35,614 nt of DNA from Planctomycetaceae bacterium (GCA_013360495.1 JABWBM010000013.1:1-35614); one strand, 5' to 3'. Positions 23,487 to 32,046 are shown, numbered from the stretch's first letter. Numbers and translations are program-made. Notes: generated from the sequence alone by a model not told the origin.

Positions 23487-24005
23487 ATGACGGTCCTTGC
23501 CATGAGCCGCCCGGTGGATTTTGAAGCCCTGATCGAGGAGCACCAGAAGGATGTCTGGCGCTATCTTCGCATGCTTGGCTGCCAGCCGCCGGAGGCCGAC
23601 GATCTGACGCAGGAAACTTTCGTCTCCGTGATGAAAAGCGGTTTCAAACCCCGTAGCCGCGGGGAGACCAATGCTTATTTACGCACGACAGCGCACAATT
23701 TCTTCATCAATAGCCTGCGCAAGAGTTTCCGCGCGGCGCCCTTGAGTCTCGCGGCCGAGGCGGAAAACGCCTGGCTCGACGCCACGCCCGACGAGGGCAG
23801 CGATCAACGCCTGAACGCGCTGCGTGTCTGCCTCGAATCCCTCGACGAGCGCGCGCGACAGGTATTGAAACTTCGCTATGAACAGCAGCGCCCGGGGGAC
23901 GAGATCGCGCGGACGCTTGGCACCACAGAAGACGGGGTGTATTCCCTGCTCAAGCGTGTGCGCGCGACCTTGCGTGAGTGCATAGAACGGCGAGTGAAGG
24001 CATGA
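23487..24005 (+). CDS. ECF-type RNA polymerase sigma factor
   Basis: A 172-aa sigma-70 family protein of ECF type. Region 2 contains DVWRYLRMLGCQPPEADDLTQETFVSVM, and region 4 contains LDERARQVLKLRYEQQRPGDEIARTLGTTEDGVYSLLKRVRATLRE, a DNA-binding helix-turn-helix. It directs polymerase to a dedicated set of promoters in response to a signal. The next gene starts in a 4-base ATGA overlap and encodes a membrane protein fitting an anti-sigma or FecR role. ATG 23502 (MSRPVD) is an alternative start. Upstream frame to 23181 overlaps the divergent kinase gene and is not coding. About 200 bases separate it from the divergent kinase start. Confidence 0.9.
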   Translation: MTVLAMSRPVDFEALIEEHQKDVWRYLRMLGCQPPEADDLTQETFVSVMKSGFKPRSRGETNAYLRTTAHNFFINSLRKSFRAAPLSLAAEAENAWLDATPDEGSDQRLNALRVCLESLDERARQVLKLRYEQQRPGDEIARTLGTTEDGVYSLLKRVRATLRECIERRVKA

Positions 24006-25732
24006 ACGAACACATCGACTACCGCGACCGGCTGGTGGAGACCGACCTCGAGGAAACGCTCGGCGGCATTGCCGCGCCCGATCTCAAGGATGCGATCCTG
24101 CGTCGCGCCGGTGACGCGTCTGAAGCTCCGGTTCATGAACTGCGCCCCAAGGTCAAACGGGGCGGAAGCTGGGTCGGGACGAGCATCGCTGCCGCGAGCA
24201 TTGTCATTGGCTTTGCGCTCATCGCCTTCGGTCCAGATAACGGGATCAACCACCCACACAAAGACTCCGGATCAACCTACGAACTCGGCGAAGGCGCCGA
24301 TGTCGTCAATGTGAACGATGAACTCGAACTTCGTGATGGCTGGGTACTGCTCAGCTCCGGCGCACCAAGACTGCGCTCGCCGGGCGTCAATCTTTCCGAT
24401 GTCAATGGCCGCGTCCTGATCAAATGCGGTGGCATTCCGACGGCGGAGGAGTTGGCGGCGTTGCGACAGTCCATGAACCAATTGAAAAACCAACTCAAGA
24501 AAGACGAGGAAATCATGTTACAGGATATGAAACGATGGATGACCGTGGGCGGAGCAGCTGTATGCATGCTCTCGGGCACGGCTGCGCTCAACAACGTGAC
24601 GATCGCTGCTCAAGACGGCGCCGCGCAGGACAGCGAGGCGCAAGAAGACGAAAACACGAGCAACGACGAAGGCGAGGTCAAGGAAATCACGTTGCCCGAC
24701 GGCACAGTGATCCGCATCCCCATTCCAAAAGTCAAAATCCCCGACGTCAAAGTTCCGCCGCTGCCGGCGGGCTTCGAAAGCCTCGGCAACAACGATGGCG
24801 GCGAGTTCGTCGACATTGGAACGATCACCCACACTGTCTTCACCACCGCTACGAAGCTCAGTCTCGCCACCAACATCGGTTCCATCACCATCGTGCGCGG
24901 TACCACTGGGCAAGTTGGTATCGAGGCAACGGTCAAAGTTCAGGAGAAGTTTAAAGACGAGGCTGGCGCCGCAACGCTCGATCGCGACCTCGTGATCCAG
25001 GATATCTTTCTAGAACGGTCCCCTCCCATTCACATGCTGACGATTCGTAGCGCGCATGTGGGACAATATGCCGAAGGTGAGCAAGGGAAAGAACAGGAGA
25101 AGATCCACCTCCGTTACTCCGTCGATCTCAAGATTTCCGCGCCCGAAGATTTGATTTTCGACGTCAGCTCCAACATCGGCTCGATTGACGTCAAAGACAT
25201 GCATATTCAAGGAGATTTTGTCGCCCACGTCGGATCAATCAGCGCCAAGGACGCCACTTTCGACACGAACGTCAAACTCGAGGCTCAAGTCGGCAGCATC
25301 GTAGCCACAGGCTCGGTTTCCGGTGACGACGCAACATTCCTCGCCGATTCGGAGACCGGCGCCGTCTCTGTGATACTCACCGGCGATCTCCACAAAACAA
25401 CCGTCACATCCGCCACGGGCAACGCGAGCCTCGACATCAGTGGCGCAAGCTCGACAGGCGACGAAATCACCGTCTCAACGCAAATGGGGGCCGCGAGCCT
25501 CAAGGTCGCTCGCGCCTTCGACGGTACGGTCGAATTCAACACCAAGATGGGCAAGGCCGACACCAGCAAAGCCGGGGGCGCCACCATCAAGATCGACGAT
25601 GATGGCGAAGATGACGATAACGGCATGAACATCAAGTTCGGCGCTTCGGGCACCGCCACCTTTGGCCTCGGCACGACCAAAGCCAAGATATCCTCGCAGA
25701 TGGGCGGCGTCTCAATCGCGACGAAGGAATAG
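24002..25732 (+). CDS. FecR/anti-sigma-like membrane protein fused to adhesin-type beta-helix domain
   Basis: A 576-aa protein overlapping the sigma gene by ATGA, so translationally coupled. Residues 1-55 are a short cytoplasmic region, a transmembrane helix spans 57-77, and about 100-145 resemble a FecR-like segment (LRDGWVLLSSGAPRLRSPG). A coiled stretch (147-171) is followed by a second hydrophobic helix (about 180-203). The C-terminal ~310 residues have many GSI/GSV-type turns every 20-25 residues (NIGSIDV, HVGSISA, QVGSIVA, QMGAASL), as in DUF4097-type adhesin beta-helices. An internal ATG at 24515 has GAGGAAA upstream and would begin a signal-peptide-like protein, so two products are possible. 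Confidence 0.8.
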   Translation: MNEHIDYRDRLVETDLEETLGGIAAPDLKDAILRRAGDASEAPVHELRPKVKRGGSWVGTSIAAASIVIGFALIAFGPDNGINHPHKDSGSTYELGEGADVVNVNDELELRDGWVLLSSGAPRLRSPGVNLSDVNGRVLIKCGGIPTAEELAALRQSMNQLKNQLKKDEEIMLQDMKRWMTVGGAAVCMLSGTAALNNVTIAAQDGAAQDSEAQEDENTSNDEGEVKEITLPDGTVIRIPIPKVKIPDVKVPPLPAGFESLGNNDGGEFVDIGTITHTVFTTATKLSLATNIGSITIVRGTTGQVGIEATVKVQEKFKDEAGAATLDRDLVIQDIFLERSPPIHMLTIRSAHVGQYAEGEQGKEQEKIHLRYSVDLKISAPEDLIFDVSSNIGSIDVKDMHIQGDFVAHVGSISAKDATFDTNVKLEAQVGSIVATGSVSGDDATFLADSETGAVSVILTGDLHKTTVTSATGNASLDISGASSTGDEITVSTQMGAASLKVARAFDGTVEFNTKMGKADTSKAGGATIKIDDDGEDDDNGMNIKFGASGTATFGLGTTKAKISSQMGGVSIATKE

Positions 25733-25738
25733 ACGGAT

Positions 25739-25800
25739 GTCATTCCCGCGACTCGCTCCGCCGTAGCGGCTTCGCGAAGGCGAGAGCCGGGAATCCAGAT
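25739..25800. repeat. Degenerate CATTCCCG...CGGGAATCCAG repeat
   Basis: A degenerate member of the palindromic family at 5936-6004: GTCATTCCCG at the left and CGGGAATCCAG at the right, enclosing an inner inverted pair (CTCGC...GCGAAGGCGAG). It lies directly after the adhesin-regulator gene. Confidence 0.65.
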
Positions 25801-25808
25801 CAAGAATA

Positions 25809-25831
25809 GAATGCCCGCCCTGCGGGCATTC
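25809..25831. terminator. Bidirectional hairpin terminator between convergent genes
   Basis: A perfect 10-bp stem GAATGCCCGC/GCGGGCATTC with 3-base loop CCT. It sits between the convergent adhesin-regulator and DUF1858-like genes. The T-tract is weak (TGCGTTT). Confidence 0.5.
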
Positions 25832-25846
25832 TGCGTTTCAGAACGG

Positions 25847-26155
25847 TTAGGGTTTATCCTGTAACCGCCCGAGCAGCCAGCGGCCAAAGCGGCGCGGTAG
25901 CGAAACATATCCCGCGTCGCTCTTTGGGTCGAAGGGATTGGTGCGGGCAAGGTCGTTGAGCGCCCCAAGGTGAGCTTCGAAATCGATGTTGTGGACGTGC
26001 GCCCCCTGCCGGAAGGTTTCGATCTCGGCCGCCGGACAATCGAGACACTTGATGCCCGCCTTGTGGAAGTAATCGCGCAGTGCTTTGCGCTCAATGGCGA
26101 GCTCCACCTCGACGATCATCGAGTCCATGGTCAGGCGTTGTGGTGAAGGTTCCAT
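25847..26155 (-). CDS. Small DUF1858-like CxxC protein
   Basis: A 102-aa cytoplasmic protein. KCLDCPAAEIETFRQGAHVHNID (about 36-58) matches the DUF1858 pattern, in which a CxxCP pair (C37, C40) is followed by a helix and an ID/LN segment. DUF1858 domains are found alone or with redox and hybrid-cluster proteins, and the Cys pair suggests disulfide or metal chemistry. The C-terminal part (RFGRWLLGRLQ) is amphipathic and basic. The start is uncertain (ATG at 26155, 26128 or 26119), with no clear ribosome site. It converges with the adhesin-regulator gene. Confidence 0.65.
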   Translation of the reverse strand: MEPSPQRLTMDSMIVEVELAIERKALRDYFHKAGIKCLDCPAAEIETFRQGAHVHNIDFEAHLGALNDLARTNPFDPKSDAGYVSLPRRFGRWLLGRLQDKP

Positions 26156-26341
26156 GATGATCGCTGTTTTTTTGAAAAATGTCGCAATAAAACGCGCGGA
26201 CGGATTTCTGGCAGAATCGCGACGCAGCCATTTTTCGCGTCCATACGCAAAACCCGTGAGCTATACTATCTTTCCCCCGAAGGCCTTATATCAGGAATCC
26301 CCGTGCCTGCGCGTCAAACGCGCGATTCATCAGGAGACAGT

Positions 26342-26788
26342 ATGAAATCCAATCCGTTGTTGCTCGCGATCACGTTCCTCCTCGGTTGCCTCGTTACGCT
26401 CATGGCGGTCGACCGCATGCAGATGTCAGTGCAGGCCCAGGACGCGTCAGGTGCCGCGGCAACGGCATCGGGGAACGGCGGCGTCGATAACCTTACGGTC
26501 ATTCCTTTCTATATCGACCAGAACCGTCAGGGCTTGGCGGTTTTCAGAACGGTGAAGAACATTATGGAGAAGGATGCAACGGGGAACGGCCCCGAGGTGC
26601 TCAAGGACGTCACTGGCGTCGTCATTTACGATTTCGTCGTGTCGAACAAGGGCAAAGGCGACCTTGTCAATGTGACGTCGCGTTACATCGACTACGACTT
26701 CCACTTTGACTACACCAATAAAGATGGCAAGGCCAACCCTGTGGAGAAGATGCGCGAGGCCTATGTCAAATCTTGGAAGGCCAAGTAG
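26342..26788 (+). CDS. Small exported protein, unknown function
   Basis: A 148-aa protein with an N-terminal hydrophobic segment (about 6-24) and a plausible signal-peptidase site VQA-QD near residue 32. The mature part has a Gly/Ala/Ser-rich stretch and then a beta-rich domain (LTVIPFYIDQNRQGLAVFRTVKN; VIYDFVVSNKGKGDL; SRYIDYDFHFDY). AGGAG lies seven bases before the ATG, deciding this start over the longer frame from 26303. No family is recognised. Neighbours give no clue, and a hairpin follows its stop. Confidence 0.72.
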   Translation: MKSNPLLLAITFLLGCLVTLMAVDRMQMSVQAQDASGAAATASGNGGVDNLTVIPFYIDQNRQGLAVFRTVKNIMEKDATGNGPEVLKDVTGVVIYDFVVSNKGKGDLVNVTSRYIDYDFHFDYTNKDGKANPVEKMREAYVKSWKAK

Positions 26789-26814
26789 GCTCGAACGATG
26801 GATATTCCAGCACG

Positions 26815-26835
26815 TTCCCGGTCTTGCGCCGGGAA
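26815..26835 (+). terminator. Weak hairpin after exported-protein gene
   Basis: TTCCCGG and CCGGGAA pair over a 7-base loop, 27 bases after the stop of the preceding gene. There is only a weak T-tract (GCGCGTTT), so termination activity is uncertain. Confidence 0.35.
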
Positions 26836-26918
26836 TGCGCGTTTAACCGGTCATGCGGCGCTGCTGGCTTTCGAGGTTTTAGCTTGTGCTTCGCGGATGA
26901 CGGGAGTCTAATGCAACC

Positions 26919-28013
26919 ATGTTGCATATCGTCCGATGCTTGACCGTGTTTGCGGCGCTTTCGGCTCTGTCGCTCGCCGCGTCGTGCTCGAGCCAGCCGG
27001 CGCAACTGCCCAAGGGCGGCCACGTCATCTGTTCGACGCTCCCGCTCTACTGTTTCGCATCTGCCATTGCGGGGGACGTCATGGAGGTGCAACTGCTGCC
27101 CAAGCCATCCATCGGGCCGCATTCCTATCAATTGACCCTCGCCGACCGCAAGCGCCTGAGCGGCGCGCGCGCCTTCATTGTCAACGGCCTCGGCCTTGAG
27201 CTCGGCATACCCGATGCCTTTCTTGACGAACTCAAAGTGAGCGGGACGCCCGTGATCGTCGCCGCCAGCGAGTTGAACGCCGATTTTCTCCGCCCATCGT
27301 TCTGTGGCGCCTGCGCTGCGCACGACGCCGGGCTCGAAGATGAGGGAGAACACCATCATGCCCATAGCCATGGCGAGCACGACCCGCACGTCTGGCTGTG
27401 CCGCGAGGGCGCCATCGGGCTTGCGCGCGGCATCTGTAGTGGTTTAGTGAAGTTAGCTCCCGATAAGGAATCGAAGTTGCGCGCCAATCTCGGCGCTCTT
27501 GAGGCGAGAATCAACGCATTGTACGACACAATGCACGCTGCCCTCGACCCGCTGCGTGGCCGTAAACTCCTGACCTTCCACGAGGCATGGGCGTATTTCG
27601 CCGATGAGTTCAATTTCATCATCGCGGCCACAATGACGCTCAGTGGCCGCAACGTGAGTCTCAAGGCGCGCCAGCGCATCGACGAGTTGATTCGCTCCGG
27701 CGACGTACAGACGATCTTTGTCGAACCACAATTCGATGCCACGATCGCGCGGGAACTCGCCAAGGAGACGGGCGTATCGCTGGCGACGCTCGATCCCGCG
27801 GAGGTGACGATGGACAAGTTATCGCCGGATTGCTATTTCGCGGCGATGGAGCGCAACCTGGCAGAGCTGCGCAAGGCATTCGGACTTGTCAAAAACGAGC
27901 AGCCTGTCGGAGAAATACCCGCGCACGGTCGTGACAGCAGGGTTGTTGATAAGGGGCGAGATTCCGCTTTTCTCCGGTACGAGGACAGCTCATGCTTATG
28001 CCGCCGCGCGTGA
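26919..28013 (+). CDS. znuA: Metal-binding ABC transporter substrate-binding lipoprotein (ZnuA-like), altered C-terminus
   Basis: A 364-aa cluster A-I solute-binding protein for zinc or manganese. The signal peptide ends in a lipobox (LAAS-C23), tethering it to a membrane. Ligands align with H68 (GPHSY), H157 (DPHVW), H221 (FHEAW) and D292 (LDP). A His-rich loop (EHHHAHSHGEHDPH, 144-157) is the ZnuA hallmark for Zn2+ capture. From about residue 325 the sequence (NEQPVGEIPAHGRD...CLCRRA) no longer resembles the family and looks like run-on into another frame, hinting at a 3' rearrangement. No permease or ATPase gene follows, so it is an orphan component here. Confidence 0.87.
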   Translation: MLHIVRCLTVFAALSALSLAASCSSQPAQLPKGGHVICSTLPLYCFASAIAGDVMEVQLLPKPSIGPHSYQLTLADRKRLSGARAFIVNGLGLELGIPDAFLDELKVSGTPVIVAASELNADFLRPSFCGACAAHDAGLEDEGEHHHAHSHGEHDPHVWLCREGAIGLARGICSGLVKLAPDKESKLRANLGALEARINALYDTMHAALDPLRGRKLLTFHEAWAYFADEFNFIIAATMTLSGRNVSLKARQRIDELIRSGDVQTIFVEPQFDATIARELAKETGVSLATLDPAEVTMDKLSPDCYFAAMERNLAELRKAFGLVKNEQPVGEIPAHGRDSRVVDKGRDSAFLRYEDSSCLCRRA

Positions 28014-28089
28014 CAAGACGCCAGAGAAGACACGCGGGGCGATACAACCTCGCACCGTATTGCCAGAACCCGAACACTCCGACAGACCG

Positions 28090-28668
28090 TTAGAACGCGA
28101 TTTTCGGCGCTTCCTTCAACTGCTCGCGGTTGGCGACTTCGAAGAAGTTCGCCTGCTTGAAGCTGAACATGTTGGCGATGATATTCGCAGGGAAGGACTC
28201 GACCTTGGTGTTGAGCGCGTTGACCGTGTCGTTGTAGTACTGGCGCGCGAAGGAAATCTTGTTCTCGGTGGAGGAGACTTCCTCGGTCAACTGCATCATG
28301 TTGGTGTTGGCCTTGAGGTCAGGATAGGCTTCGACCTGAATCATCAGCTTGCTTAACGCGCCGCCGAGCGCGCCTTCGGCGCTGATAAGCTCCGTCGTCG
28401 GGCCGGCCTTGGCATTGGCGAGGGCGTTGACGCAACCCGAACGCGCTCGTGTCACGTTTTCCAGCAGCTCGCGCTCGTGCTTGAGGTAGCCCTTGGCGAT
28501 CTCCACGAGGTTCGGGATCAGGTCATAGCGGCGCTGGAGCTGCACGTCGATATCCGCCCAGGAGTTCTTTACCCCCATGCGCAGGCGCACCAGCGAGTTG
28601 TACGTGACAATCGTCCATAATACGCCGAGGACAACGGCCCCAATCAGTACCCAGTAAATCGGATCCAT
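28090..28668 (-). CDS. lemA: LemA family protein
   Basis: A 192-aa member of the LemA family, widespread membrane proteins of unclear function, often with an N-out topology and helical cytoplasmic or periplasmic bundle. One transmembrane helix (about 5-24) is followed by the signature YNSLVRLRxGVKNSWADIDVQLQRRYDLIPNLVEIAKGY and the family-typical ENKISFARQYYNDTVNALNTKVESFPANIIANMF. The start at ATG 28668 is set by AGGGAG upstream; the longer frame lacks homology. It converges with the ZnuA-like gene. A TPM-domain partner, frequent next to lemA, is absent. Confidence 0.93.
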   Translation of the reverse strand: MDPIYWVLIGAVVLGVLWTIVTYNSLVRLRMGVKNSWADIDVQLQRRYDLIPNLVEIAKGYLKHERELLENVTRARSGCVNALANAKAGPTTELISAEGALGGALSKLMIQVEAYPDLKANTNMMQLTEEVSSTENKISFARQYYNDTVNALNTKVESFPANIIANMFSFKQANFFEVANREQLKEAPKIAF

Positions 28669-28704
28669 GGTCGTCTCCCTTAATGGTGGCCGTTCGCCAC
28701 AATT

Positions 28705-28731
28705 CGTCACGCGAGGGCGCGTGACGCTACA
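28705..28731. repeat. REP-like hairpin with CGCTACAT flank
   Basis: A perfect 9-bp stem CGTCACGCG/CGCGTGACG with 4-base loop AGGG, followed by GCTACAT exactly as at 5875-5881. This is a second, single-hairpin copy of that element, again immediately upstream of a minus-strand membrane-protein gene. Confidence 0.75.
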
Positions 28732-28965
28732 TGCATGACTTCTACGCGCGCATTATACACCTGCCGCGCTCAATGCAAGTATATGGGTGGCCCGGTGGGT
28801 TGCGATGATAAACCGGAGCGATTTGTGGAATCGGTCTCCCACCCTTGGGCGAAGCCGCCCTGTTGCGGCCTTCATAATCAAAATACATTTTTACCGGCGC
28901 CTTTTTCGAGCGCCCGGGATTAAGGGGCGGGAATGGGACAACCCTGACATCCACGGGAGAATCAA

Positions 28966-29712
28966 ATGGCTCGTTGTCGCCTCATGCCTGTTGTGTTGCT
29001 TGTGGCTCTATATGCAGCGTCGCCGCCGTTGCTCTTGGCTGACGAGGATCCATTAGCATCACCACCCGCGCCAGATTTGGAAACATATGAGCCTCCGAGC
29101 AAACTCTTCCCGGCGATAGACTTTACGTATGCAAGTTACAAAGACGACATCTCCTTGAAATCCTTGAGTGCACGCATTGGACTTGGCATCGCAATCGAGG
29201 GGCCGAACGACAATCATATCGACTGGTTGTTTCCTTCGTTCCGCTTCTTTAATGAATCGGCTGATCCTGGAATCGTTCGGCGAGGATGCGTCGTCTCGTT
29301 CGAATGGCACGCTCAATACTACAAATTTCCCTTCAATCCTGGCCGGTACAGCATGAGTAACGAAGAACTCCGGGCGCTCTCCCACAGGCCTGCGTTCCCG
29401 ATGGAGCGCATAACGATGTTCGGCGCCGTAGTTGGCGGGGAGGTGGGATATGTGAACGCAGAACGACTGTTCTCCGAGGAACGCGAGAATGGAGTAAGGG
29501 TTGGAGTGCGGGGCAGCCTCACTGGATTCTATTTGCGTATTTCAGCCAATATCGCGGGCGAGTTCTACGACGGGAGATTCCTGCGTGAGCTGGGAATAGC
29601 AATGACCGTTCCGACTGCGCTTCCTGTTGGAATCGTTATCGGTTATCGGCACTCGTCCACAGAAGGCTTCCGCGAGAACGCTTTTGTCGTCGGCTTCGAG
29701 GCGAACTTTTAG
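28966..29712 (+). CDS. Exported outer-membrane-like protein, first tandem paralog
   Basis: A 248-aa protein with a signal peptide (about 1-25, ending LLA-DE). The mature part alternates short beta strands with aromatic residues (FPAIDFTYA; ARIGLGIAI; WLFPSFRFF; GVRVGVRGSLTGFYLRISANIAGEFY) and ends GFEANF; a C-terminal Phe is the outer-membrane beta-barrel sorting signal. GGGAG precedes the ATG. The next gene, 11 bases on, is clearly paralogous (IGYRHSSTEGFRENAF versus IGYRHTSTKGFIENAF). No function is recognised; composition is less GC-rich than in neighbours. Confidence 0.8.
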   Translation: MARCRLMPVVLLVALYAASPPLLLADEDPLASPPAPDLETYEPPSKLFPAIDFTYASYKDDISLKSLSARIGLGIAIEGPNDNHIDWLFPSFRFFNESADPGIVRRGCVVSFEWHAQYYKFPFNPGRYSMSNEELRALSHRPAFPMERITMFGAVVGGEVGYVNAERLFSEERENGVRVGVRGSLTGFYLRISANIAGEFYDGRFLRELGIAMTVPTALPVGIVIGYRHSSTEGFRENAFVVGFEANF

Positions 29713-29723
29713 GGCGAGCAAAC

Positions 29724-30473
29724 ATGGCAACGATAACGATGAACTCTTGGGCGATGGCAGCATTCAAGCACGTAACTGCCTGCGTGATCGTTTGCGCGCT
29801 TTGTACAGCAACCCTGCAGGCTGCGGAAAGCACTCTCTTTATGCAACCACCGCCGCGTGAATTACCGGAAGAGAAAGCACCGGGAGATGTCTTTCCTGCC
29901 ATCGACCTGTCGTATGCCTTGCATGATGACAACGGCGTCAATTTGCATACGTGGAGCGCGCGAGTGGGGCTGGGGGTTGTGACGGACTGGTGTTCTCCCG
30001 ATTCGTTGGAGTGGATATTTCCCGCGTTTCGTTTTCTCTATGAAGAGTCCGACACGGGCGGCATCGTTCGACGGGGTTATCTCGCGTCGTTCGAATACCA
30101 TTTCCAGATGCACGATTGGTCCGGGAATATGACGCCCAAACGACCTGACTTCCCTCTCGAAAGACGGAATATTGTTGGAGCAATGAATGGATTCGAGGTT
30201 GGTTTCGTCGAAGCCGAAAACCTCTTCACCGTTGGGAAAGAGAAGGGCGTGCGCATCGGGAATCGCGGAAGGCTGGCTGGAATATTCGCTGAAATATCGG
30301 GGAATATCGCGGTCGAAATCTATGGAAGCCGCAAGCTCTACGAACTTGGACTGACACTCACGCCATTGATTCGTCCACTACTTCCCTATGGCCCCTTCAT
30401 CGGCTACCGTCATACCTCGACGAAAGGTTTTATCGAAAACGCTTTCGTCATCGGCTTCGAGGCGAACTTCTGA
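29724..30473 (+). CDS. Exported outer-membrane-like protein, second tandem paralog
   Basis: A 249-aa paralog of the preceding protein. Its signal peptide (about 1-33, LQA-AE) is divergent, but the mature part aligns throughout: FPAIDLSYA, ARVGLGVVT, WIFPAFRFLYEES, IVRRGY, GVRIGNRGRLAGIFAEISGNIAVEIY and a final GFEANF. It is placed 11 bases after the first copy and probably co-transcribed. The two differ widely in sequence, so the duplication is old and both copies have stayed open, suggesting that both are used. Barrel topology is inferred from strand pattern and terminal Phe. Confidence 0.8.
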   Translation: MATITMNSWAMAAFKHVTACVIVCALCTATLQAAESTLFMQPPPRELPEEKAPGDVFPAIDLSYALHDDNGVNLHTWSARVGLGVVTDWCSPDSLEWIFPAFRFLYEESDTGGIVRRGYLASFEYHFQMHDWSGNMTPKRPDFPLERRNIVGAMNGFEVGFVEAENLFTVGKEKGVRIGNRGRLAGIFAEISGNIAVEIYGSRKLYELGLTLTPLIRPLLPYGPFIGYRHTSTKGFIENAFVIGFEANF

Positions 30474-30516
30474 GCGCAATAGACATCACGAGCTTATACC
30501 AAACACAAAGTGGTGC

Positions 30517-30600
30517 CTGGATTCCCTGTCGTCATGTCCGCCTACGCGGGCATCCAGTCTTTTCCTTGGCTCTGGATTCCCGCCTTCGCGGGAATGACGC
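30517..30600. repeat. Palindromic repeat of the ATTCC/CCAG family
   Basis: CTGGATTCCC...GTCATGTCC, then GGGCATCCAG, then CTGGATTCCCGCCTTCGCGGGAATGACGC: two tail-to-tail copies of the dispersed palindrome, between the second barrel paralog and the Cys/Met PLP enzyme. Confidence 0.75.
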
Positions 30601-30636
30601 GCAGAATCACCTTTCGATTCTTGGTTGGACTTGAGC

Positions 30637-31974
30637 CTACCGCACCGCCTTGAACGCCGCGCCGAGGTCACGGATCAAATCACGCGGGTCTTCAATGCCG
30701 AGCGAAAGGCGCACGCCATTGGGCGCGATGCCGCTCGTACTCTGGCGCTCGGGCGGCAGCGCCGAGTGCGTCATAGCGCCCGGGCTTTCGATCAGCGTGC
30801 GAAGCTGGCCAAGGGAGACGGCAAGCGTGACGGAATAGGAGTGCTTCGCGATGTAATTCATCAGGCGGTTGCAGCGCTCGTTCGTCCCCGGCTTGTCCTC
30901 GCGGGTCTCGAAATAAATCAGCGTCCCCGGCATGAACTCGCCCTCAGGCGTGCGCATCTGCTTCAACGCCAGTTCACGCTGCGGGTAACTACGCAATCCA
31001 GGATAGACCACGCGCGAGACGTCGGGGTGCTGTTCGAGCCACGCCGCCACTTCCATAGCACTCGCGGCCTGTTTCGACACGCGCAATGGCAGCGTCGGCA
31101 CGCCATAGGCGAGGATATACCACGCCGAGCGGCTTGACAGCGCCCCGCCGAAATCTTTCCGCCAGACGAGCAATTCACCCTCAAGCGCCGCTTCAGTAAT
31201 CACCGCGCCGCCCATGTCGGTGCCGAAACCCGCGATGTTCTTGGTGAGCGAGTGGCAGACGATGTGCGCGCCGAGGCTCAAGGGCCGCTGGCCATAAGGC
31301 GTGGCGAAGGTGTTGTCGACGATCACACGCAGCGGGCGCTCCTCTTTCTTGCGCTTCTTGTTCACATCGTCGGCGATGCGGCGCAGCGCGCCGATGTCGA
31401 TCACCTCAAGCGTCGGATTCACCGGCGATTCCGTGTAAAGCACGCGCGTGTTGGGGCGGATGAGCTTCTTCACGGCTGCTGTATCGCGCATGTCGCAGAA
31501 ATCCGCGCGGATGCCAAGGCGCGGGAACCAGGTGGTCATCAGGCTGTAGGTACAGCCGTAGACTCCCTGGTGACAGATCACGTGATCGCCGCTATCGAGG
31601 CAGACGCCGAGTGCTGCGCTGATGGCCGCCATGCCGGTCGAGAAGCAGGCGCAGATGTCGCCGCCCTCGGCCTTGGCCAGTGCCGATTCGAGCATCGAGC
31701 GCGTTGGCTCGTCGAGGCGATCATAGACGAAGATCGGCTCATGTTTGTGTTTGGCGGCGCCGGCAAAATCCTCGAAGCCCGTGCAGCCGCGCTGGGTGGT
31801 GTCGAGGCGATAGGTGACGGAGGCCGACATGGGCGGGACGATGTGGTGGCTGAAGTCCCACGCCTCGTCGAAGGGCTTGCCGTGGATCAGATAGGTGGAC
31901 ATGGCGGCGTCGGGCGGAATATCGCCGTTCACACGCGGGGCTGCCTGGGATCGTCTCGATTTTCCGGAACTCAT
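30637..31974 (-). CDS. Cys/Met-metabolism PLP-dependent enzyme (cystathionine gamma-synthase/lyase family)
   Basis: A 445-aa fold-type I PLP enzyme of trans-sulfuration or methionine metabolism. The PLP lysine is K245 in HSLTKNIAGF; D220 in VDNTFATP supports the ring; STGMAAISAAL (112-122) is the phosphate-binding region; ESPVNPTLEVIDI (182-194) and the C-terminal VRLSLGIEDPRDLI are family signatures. GAGGAG before the ATG supports the start. The family includes cystathionine gamma-synthase, cystathionine gamma-lyase, methionine gamma-lyase and O-acylhomoserine sulfhydrylase; sequence alone does not separate them here. A MITE-like element separates it from thiL upstream. Confidence 0.92.
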   Translation of the reverse strand: MSSGKSRRSQAAPRVNGDIPPDAAMSTYLIHGKPFDEAWDFSHHIVPPMSASVTYRLDTTQRGCTGFEDFAGAAKHKHEPIFVYDRLDEPTRSMLESALAKAEGGDICACFSTGMAAISAALGVCLDSGDHVICHQGVYGCTYSLMTTWFPRLGIRADFCDMRDTAAVKKLIRPNTRVLYTESPVNPTLEVIDIGALRRIADDVNKKRKKEERPLRVIVDNTFATPYGQRPLSLGAHIVCHSLTKNIAGFGTDMGGAVITEAALEGELLVWRKDFGGALSSRSAWYILAYGVPTLPLRVSKQAASAMEVAAWLEQHPDVSRVVYPGLRSYPQRELALKQMRTPEGEFMPGTLIYFETREDKPGTNERCNRLMNYIAKHSYSVTLAVSLGQLRTLIESPGAMTHSALPPERQSTSGIAPNGVRLSLGIEDPRDLIRDLGAAFKAVR

Positions 31975-32046
31975 GGGCTGTTCTCCTCAAAGCTGATTTC
32001 GCTCTGACGATAGAACGAACGTGCCGCCATTGCCAACAGGAAGCGA

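Noticed and set aside
27886-28356. 156-aa plus-strand ORF after znuA
   Set aside because: Its second half is antisense to lemA; the first part could reflect the rearranged znuA 3' end but has no start context.
31252-32007. 251-aa plus-strand ORF
   Set aside because: Antisense of the PLP enzyme, whose active-site motifs are clear.
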